8,150 nucleotides of DNA. It comes from JANMJD01 sp031371195 (GTDB lineage Bacteria; Actinomycetota; Acidimicrobiia; Acidimicrobiales; Ilumatobacteraceae). A program made the position numbers and the translations under genes. Below, piece after piece: positions 4,998 through 8,150 of the stretch; positions within the stretch are counted from its first letter, which is position 1, and the number at the start of each line of letters is the position of its first letter. The notes under the pieces were generated by a model. That model saw only the letters and a program-made list of their open reading frames with translations. It made no database searches and had not been told where the DNA came from. The stretch lies in assembly GCA_031371195.1 (NCBI GenBank), contig JANMJD010000267.1, positions 1 to 8,150 on the forward strand, in the 5' to 3' direction.

Positions 4998-6221
4998 ATG
5001 CCGTCGGATTCCGTCGTCGAACCCGTTCTGGCCGGCATCAACGTCGTCGACCTGACCCATTATCTCGCCGGGCCGACGGTAACTCGACTGATGGCCGAAC
5101 TCGGGGCCGACGTCATCAAGATCGAACAACCACCGTACGGCGACGCCAGCCGCACCCTGGCGGTGACTCGCGATGGCCGATCGGGCTACTTCGTTTCGCA
5201 GAATCGCGGCAAGCGCAGCCTCTGCCTGGACTTCGGCCAACCTCGTGGCCGTCAGGTGCTCGACGAATTGATCGCCCGCGCCGATGTCGTGGTCGAGAAC
5301 TACGGCCCGGGTGTGCTGGAAAAACGAGGTCTGGGCTGGGCCGACCTGCACGCACGGCACCCGCGGCTGATCATGGCCTCGATCTCGGGGTTCGGACGGC
5401 ACGGATCGTTCAGCCACAAGTCGTCATTCGACCTGATTGCTCAGGCGTACAGCGGGATCATGGCCCTCACCGGTCCCGCCGACGGCCCACCGATGCCGGT
5501 CGGGGCATCGATCGGCGATGTGTCGGCCGGGGTACATGCCCTCGCCGGCATCGGGTTCGCCCTGTTCCACCGGGAACGCACCGGACGGGGCCAGCACATC
5601 GACATCTCGATGGTCGACGCGCTGGTCCACTCCCACGACGTCGCCATCCAGGGACCCCCGCTGACCGGCGGACGCTGGGCTCCGGCCCGCAGTGGCCAGC
5701 GATCGGCGCTGAACGCCCCGATGGGCGTCTACCGAGGGGTCGCCGGCTGGATCGTGCTGCATGTGATGCAAGGTCAATGGGCCGGATTCTGCCGGGCGGT
5801 CGACCATCCCGAATGGGAGCAGGACGAGCGGTTCGTCGGGCTGCGGGAGCGTCACAAGAACCGCGAGGAACTGAACGCCTTGATCGAGGAGTGGATGGCT
5901 ACGCAGCCCGACGACGCCGGCCTGATCGCCCGGCTCGAGGCCCACCGGGTGCCGTGCGCGATCGTGCTCGAGCCGCAGGACATTCCTGACCATCCGTACT
6001 ACGTCGATCGCGGAGCGGTCCGTCGGGTACCCGACCCGATCCTCGGCGAGGTCGTCGTTCCTGGCAATCCTTTACGGTTCTCGGAACAACCCGACCACCT
6101 CGACCTCGTGGCTCCCCTGCTCGGCGAGCACAACGCCGAGGTGCTGCGCGAACTCGGCTACGACGACGATGCCATCGCCGCCCTCGACGCCGCGGGCGTG
6201 ATCGTCCACGGCCTCACCTGA
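4998..6221 (+). CDS. Family III (CaiB/BaiF-type) CoA-transferase
   Basis: The 407-residue product has the full-length family plan. Val-Val-Asp-Leu-Thr-(X)n-Ala-Gly-Pro (16-26) and Leu-Ala/Gly-Ala-Asp-Val-Ile-Lys-Ile-Glu (35-43) form the first nucleotide-binding-like segment, and Asn-Arg-Gly-Lys-Arg-Ser (69-74) is a family signature. Val-Val-Glu-Asn-Tyr-Gly-Pro-Gly-Val (98-106), Ser-Gly-Phe-Gly (130-133) and Gly-Asp-Val-Ser-Ala-Gly-Val-His-Ala (173-181) follow. Asp174 matches the Asp that forms the acyl anhydride with the substrate in formyl-CoA transferase. Gly-Arg-Gly-Gln-His-Ile-Asp-Ile-Ser (196-204) closes the conserved half. Members move CoA between carboxylic acids or epimerise 2-methylacyl-CoA; the substrate cannot be told here. 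The ATG fits the N-terminus and the leaderless promoter. Mycothione reductase follows after 13 bases and may be co-transcribed, though no shared pathway is evident. Confidence 0.9.
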   Translation: MPSDSVVEPVLAGINVVDLTHYLAGPTVTRLMAELGADVIKIEQPPYGDASRTLAVTRDGRSGYFVSQNRGKRSLCLDFGQPRGRQVLDELIARADVVVENYGPGVLEKRGLGWADLHARHPRLIMASISGFGRHGSFSHKSSFDLIAQAYSGIMALTGPADGPPMPVGASIGDVSAGVHALAGIGFALFHRERTGRGQHIDISMVDALVHSHDVAIQGPPLTGGRWAPARSGQRSALNAPMGVYRGVAGWIVLHVMQGQWAGFCRAVDHPEWEQDERFVGLRERHKNREELNALIEEWMATQPDDAGLIARLEAHRVPCAIVLEPQDIPDHPYYVDRGAVRRVPDPILGEVVVPGNPLRFSEQPDHLDLVAPLLGEHNAEVLRELGYDDDAIAALDAAGVIVHGLT

Positions 6222-6234
6222 CAGGCTGCGAGGC

Positions 6235-7635
6235 GTGAGCACGACTGCGGAGCACTACGACCTGATCATCATCGGTGCCGGTTCGGGCAACTCGATCATC
6301 GGGCCCGAGATGGACGACTGGCGGATCGCCATGGTGGAGCGGTCGACGTTCGGCGGTACCTGCCTCAACCGCGGTTGCATCCCGTCGAAAATGCTGATCT
6401 ACGCCGCCGACGTCGCCGAATCCGCGGCATCGGCCGCGCCGTACGGCGTGGATGCCAGCTTCAATGGCGCCGACTGGCCGGCGATCGTCCGGCGGGTGTT
6501 CGGACGCATCGACCCCATCGCCGAGGGCGGCCGGCAGTATCGAAACAGTCTGAGCAATGTGGACGTGTACGAGTGCGACGCCCACTTCGTCGGCGAGCGC
6601 ACACTTCAAGCGGGGGACACCACGATCACCGGCGAACGGGTCGTCATCGCCGCCGGTGCCCGTTCCTTCATCCCCGACATCGCCGGTCTCGACACGGTGC
6701 CGTTCCATACCAGCGACACGATTCTGCGGATCCCCCATCAGCCGAAGCACCTGGTGATTCTCGGCGGCGGGTTCATCGCCACCGAGGTCGGCCACATCTT
6801 CCGGTCGCTCGGTTCGAGGGTCACGATCATCAACCGTGGCCACCGCCTGCTCAGCGCCGAGGACCGCGACATCTCGGCCCGTTTCACCGAACGTGCCGCC
6901 GAGCGATTCGAACTGCATCTCGGCGCCCATATCGAACGGGTGTACATGGACGAGGACGGCATCGCCGTGCGGCTCCGTTGTGGCGACGAGACCCACGTCG
7001 TCAAGGGTGACGAACTGCTCGTCGCCGCCGGACGGATGGCCAACGGCGATCAGTTGCGTGCGCCCATCGGCGGGGTGGAGATCGATGAACGGGGCAATGT
7101 CCGCGTCGACGAGTTCGGTCGCACAACCTGCCCGAACGTCTGGGCGCTCGGCGATGTCAACGGTCGCCACCAGCTCAAACATATGGCCAACGGCGAAGCA
7201 AAGGTCGTGCAGCACAACCTGCTCCACCCCGCGGGCTTGCGTCCGTTCGACGATCGACCTGCTCCGCACGCCGTGTTCACCAGCCCGCAGATCGGCGCCG
7301 TCGGGCTGACCGAGGCCCAGGCCCGGGCAGGAGGCGCCGACGTCGCCGTGATCACCCAGCCGTACGGCTCGGCTGCCTACGGCTGGGCCCTGGAGGACAC
7401 CCACGGGTTCGCCAAATTGATCGCCGACCGCTCGAGCCGCAGGTTGCTCGGTGCCCACATCATCGGCTACCAGGCGTCGATCCTCGTCCAATTGCTCGTC
7501 CAGGGCATGCATCTCGGCTCGACGATCGACGAGATGGCAACCGGGCAGGTGTGGATCCATCCCGCACTGAGCGAGGTCGTCGAGCAGGGCTTGCTGTCGT
7601 TGATCGACGCCGTCGACTCCTGCGGTAAATCGTGA
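6235..7635 (+). CDS. mtr: Mycothione reductase (NADPH-dependent flavoprotein disulfide reductase)
   Basis: The 466-residue enzyme should reduce mycothiol disulfide to mycothiol with NADPH, keeping the cytosolic thiol pool reduced. Residues 14-19 (Gly-Ala-Gly-Ser-Gly-Asn) begin the FAD fold. Gly-Gly-Thr-Cys-Leu-Asn-Arg-Gly-Cys-Ile-Pro (40-50) holds the redox pair Cys43/Cys48. Gly-Gly-Gly-Phe-Ile-Ala-Thr-Glu (177-184) is the NADPH fold, with arginines 201 and 204 near the 2'-phosphate site. Ala-Leu-Gly-Asp-Val (304-308) contacts FAD, and His442-Pro with Glu447 is the expected acid-base pair. Long stretches, including Gly-Ser-Gly-Asn-Ser-Ile, Arg-Val-Phe-Gly-Arg-Ile-Asp-Pro-Ile-Ala, Tyr-His/Phe-Thr-Ser-Asp-Thr and Ala-Tyr-Gly-Trp-Ala-X-Glu-Asp-Thr, match the M. 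tuberculosis Mtr sequence as I remember it. That favours Mtr over glutathione or mercuric reductase. The GTG start lacks a ribosome binding site; CAGGCT, an imperfect -10, lies 7 bases upstream. The tail contains an extra Cys463. Confidence 0.92.
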   Translation: MSTTAEHYDLIIIGAGSGNSIIGPEMDDWRIAMVERSTFGGTCLNRGCIPSKMLIYAADVAESAASAAPYGVDASFNGADWPAIVRRVFGRIDPIAEGGRQYRNSLSNVDVYECDAHFVGERTLQAGDTTITGERVVIAAGARSFIPDIAGLDTVPFHTSDTILRIPHQPKHLVILGGGFIATEVGHIFRSLGSRVTIINRGHRLLSAEDRDISARFTERAAERFELHLGAHIERVYMDEDGIAVRLRCGDETHVVKGDELLVAAGRMANGDQLRAPIGGVEIDERGNVRVDEFGRTTCPNVWALGDVNGRHQLKHMANGEAKVVQHNLLHPAGLRPFDDRPAPHAVFTSPQIGAVGLTEAQARAGGADVAVITQPYGSAAYGWALEDTHGFAKLIADRSSRRLLGAHIIGYQASILVQLLVQGMHLGSTIDEMATGQVWIHPALSEVVEQGLLSLIDAVDSCGKS

Positions 7636-7636
7636 G

Positions 7637-7657
7637 CGGTCATCCGTCGCGTGACCG
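7637..7657. promoter_or_regulatory. Inverted repeat CGGTCA-N9-TGACCG between mtr and the lipoprotein gene
   Basis: The perfect six-base arms lie at 7637-7642 and 7652-7657. The repeat starts just after the mtr stop and ends 6 bases before the putative -10 of the lipoprotein gene, so it covers the -35 region. It could be an operator for the downstream gene or a weak terminator stem for mtr; no T-run follows. Confidence 0.35.
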
Positions 7658-7663
7658 GAGCGG

Positions 7664-7669
7664 TACTGT
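7664..7669 (+). promoter_or_regulatory. Putative -10 element TACTGT, leaderless promoter of the lipoprotein gene
   Basis: TACTGT fits TANNNT. It ends 3 bases before the ATG at 7673 and 6 bases before the ATG at 7676. The usual 6-7 base distance favours 7676 as the real start. Confidence 0.5.
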
Positions 7670-7675
7670 CCGATG

Positions 7676-8140
7676 ATGACGCGTGCCGCAGTGATCGGGT
7701 TCGTGATGGTGATGGTGGGCAACGTGGCGGCGTGCGGAGATCCGATCGCCCAACCGGATGCCGCCCAGGCCCAGGTACCCGTTGCCACCATCGTCACGGC
7801 ATCGGCATCCGAAGCCCTTGTCGCTCCCACCGACATCGCAGCCATCGAGGTGGCGGTCACCGAACCCGTACCTCAAGCTGCTGCAGCGGCGTTGAGCCAG
7901 GAAGCGACGATTGCTCAGGGCCCACTCGGCGGGGTGACGATCGACGATCCGTTCCCGGCCCAGACCGATGCGATCAGTGATCCAGCCGTCGCCGAGACAG
8001 CCGTGCGCTACGCGTACCAGCACTGGATCCTGATCGACTTCGACAAGCATCTACGCGCCCGGTTGATCGAGAACGGCGAGGCCAACGTCGACGGTCTCGA
8101 CGGCGTCGCCAAATCTCCCGGAAAGTCAATCCAGTTGTAA
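7676..8140 (+). CDS. Small predicted lipoprotein, unknown function
   Basis: Counted from the ATG at 7676, the product has 154 residues. It has a lipoprotein signal: Thr-Arg, a hydrophobic core (4-16) and the lipobox Val-Ala-Ala-Cys (17-20), so Cys20 should be lipidated and the protein anchored to the outer face of the membrane. Residues 21-87 are a low-complexity Ala/Val/Pro/Gln linker. Residues about 103-143 look like a folded segment with Ala-Val-Arg-Tyr-Ala-Tyr-Gln-His-Trp, Asp-Phe-Asp-Lys, and Leu-Ile-Glu-Asn-Gly-Glu-Ala-Asn. I recall similar segments in actinobacterial surface proteins, where they seem to begin a longer domain, but cannot name the family. The protein stops only about 10 residues later, so it may be shortened. 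The in-frame ATG one codon upstream (7673) is the alternative start. No role can be given. Confidence 0.7.
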   Translation: MTRAAVIGFVMVMVGNVAACGDPIAQPDAAQAQVPVATIVTASASEALVAPTDIAAIEVAVTEPVPQAAAAALSQEATIAQGPLGGVTIDDPFPAQTDAISDPAVAETAVRYAYQHWILIDFDKHLRARLIENGEANVDGLDGVAKSPGKSIQL

Positions 8141-8150
8141 CCCATCCCGT

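Noticed and set aside
4808..5989. Open frame of 393 codons on the plus strand overlapping the aldolase start and the CoA-transferase
   Set aside because: The product is an Arg/Pro-rich out-of-frame reading with no motif; both overlapping genes are well supported.
1948..7657. TGACCG/CGGTCA as a shared regulatory motif (direct repeat at 1948-1959, hairpins at 3820 and 7637)
   Set aside because: The hexamer occurs often in this GC-rich coding sequence, for example in Val-Thr and Met-Thr codon pairs, so sharing it means little. The individual inverted repeats are reported on their own.
6214..7860. Open frame of 548 codons on the minus strand, longer than mtr itself
   Set aside because: It mirrors the mtr gene in GC-rich DNA, where antisense frames often stay open; the translation shows no recognisable domain, while the plus strand encodes a clear enzyme.

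Overview
The window reads as a gene-dense piece of a GC-rich actinobacterial chromosome. A near-complete mycothione reductase implies mycothiol, a thiol made by Actinobacteria. The use of GTG and TTG starts and the repeated TANNNT hexamers just before start codons (leaderless transcription) fit the same group. The class Acidimicrobiia is my guess, from sequence style only. I see no rRNA, tRNA, CRISPR array, insertion sequence or phage gene, and no gene-free stretch longer than about 115 bases.

Layout. Bases 2-1943 (+) hold a tightly coupled cluster: the C-terminal part of a MerR-type regulator cut by the window edge, a two-helix MerF-like membrane protein with a Cys-X2-Cys-Cys motif, a membrane protein with a His/Glu-rich repeated loop, and a pentapeptide-repeat protein. 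Their junctions are ATGA, TTGA and TGA-GTG, so translation is probably coupled. This looks like a small mercury or soft-metal response unit whose last two members have no assigned role. An NADPH-dependent FMN reductase-like flavoprotein follows (1953-2600), probably with its own promoter. Next is a MazEF-type toxin-antitoxin pair (2663-3225) behind an AT-rich palindromic promoter, then an EVE-domain protein (3339-3848). A threonine aldolase-like PLP enzyme lies on the minus strand (3838-4899); its 3' end overlaps the EVE gene by 11 bases. Divergently from it run a family III CoA-transferase (4998-6221), mycothione reductase (6235-7635) and a small lipoprotein (7676-8140).

How the genes relate. 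Thiol and redox chemistry recurs: a metal-thiol cluster, a flavin reductase and mycothiol recycling. Apart from the first cluster and the toxin-antitoxin pair, though, I see no proof that neighbours share a pathway. The most coherent extra signal is regulatory. Four genes (1953, 2663, 4998, 7676) have a perfect TANNNT hexamer ending 6-7 bases before the start codon, and a fifth (3339) has one at 9 bases. Most of the gene starts that open a transcription unit here are therefore probably leaderless, whereas the internal MerF-like gene has a good Shine-Dalgarno sequence. I found no clearly undescribed system; the candidates most worth a look are the metal-linked four-gene cluster and the hairpin that spans the convergent gene ends at 3820-3851.
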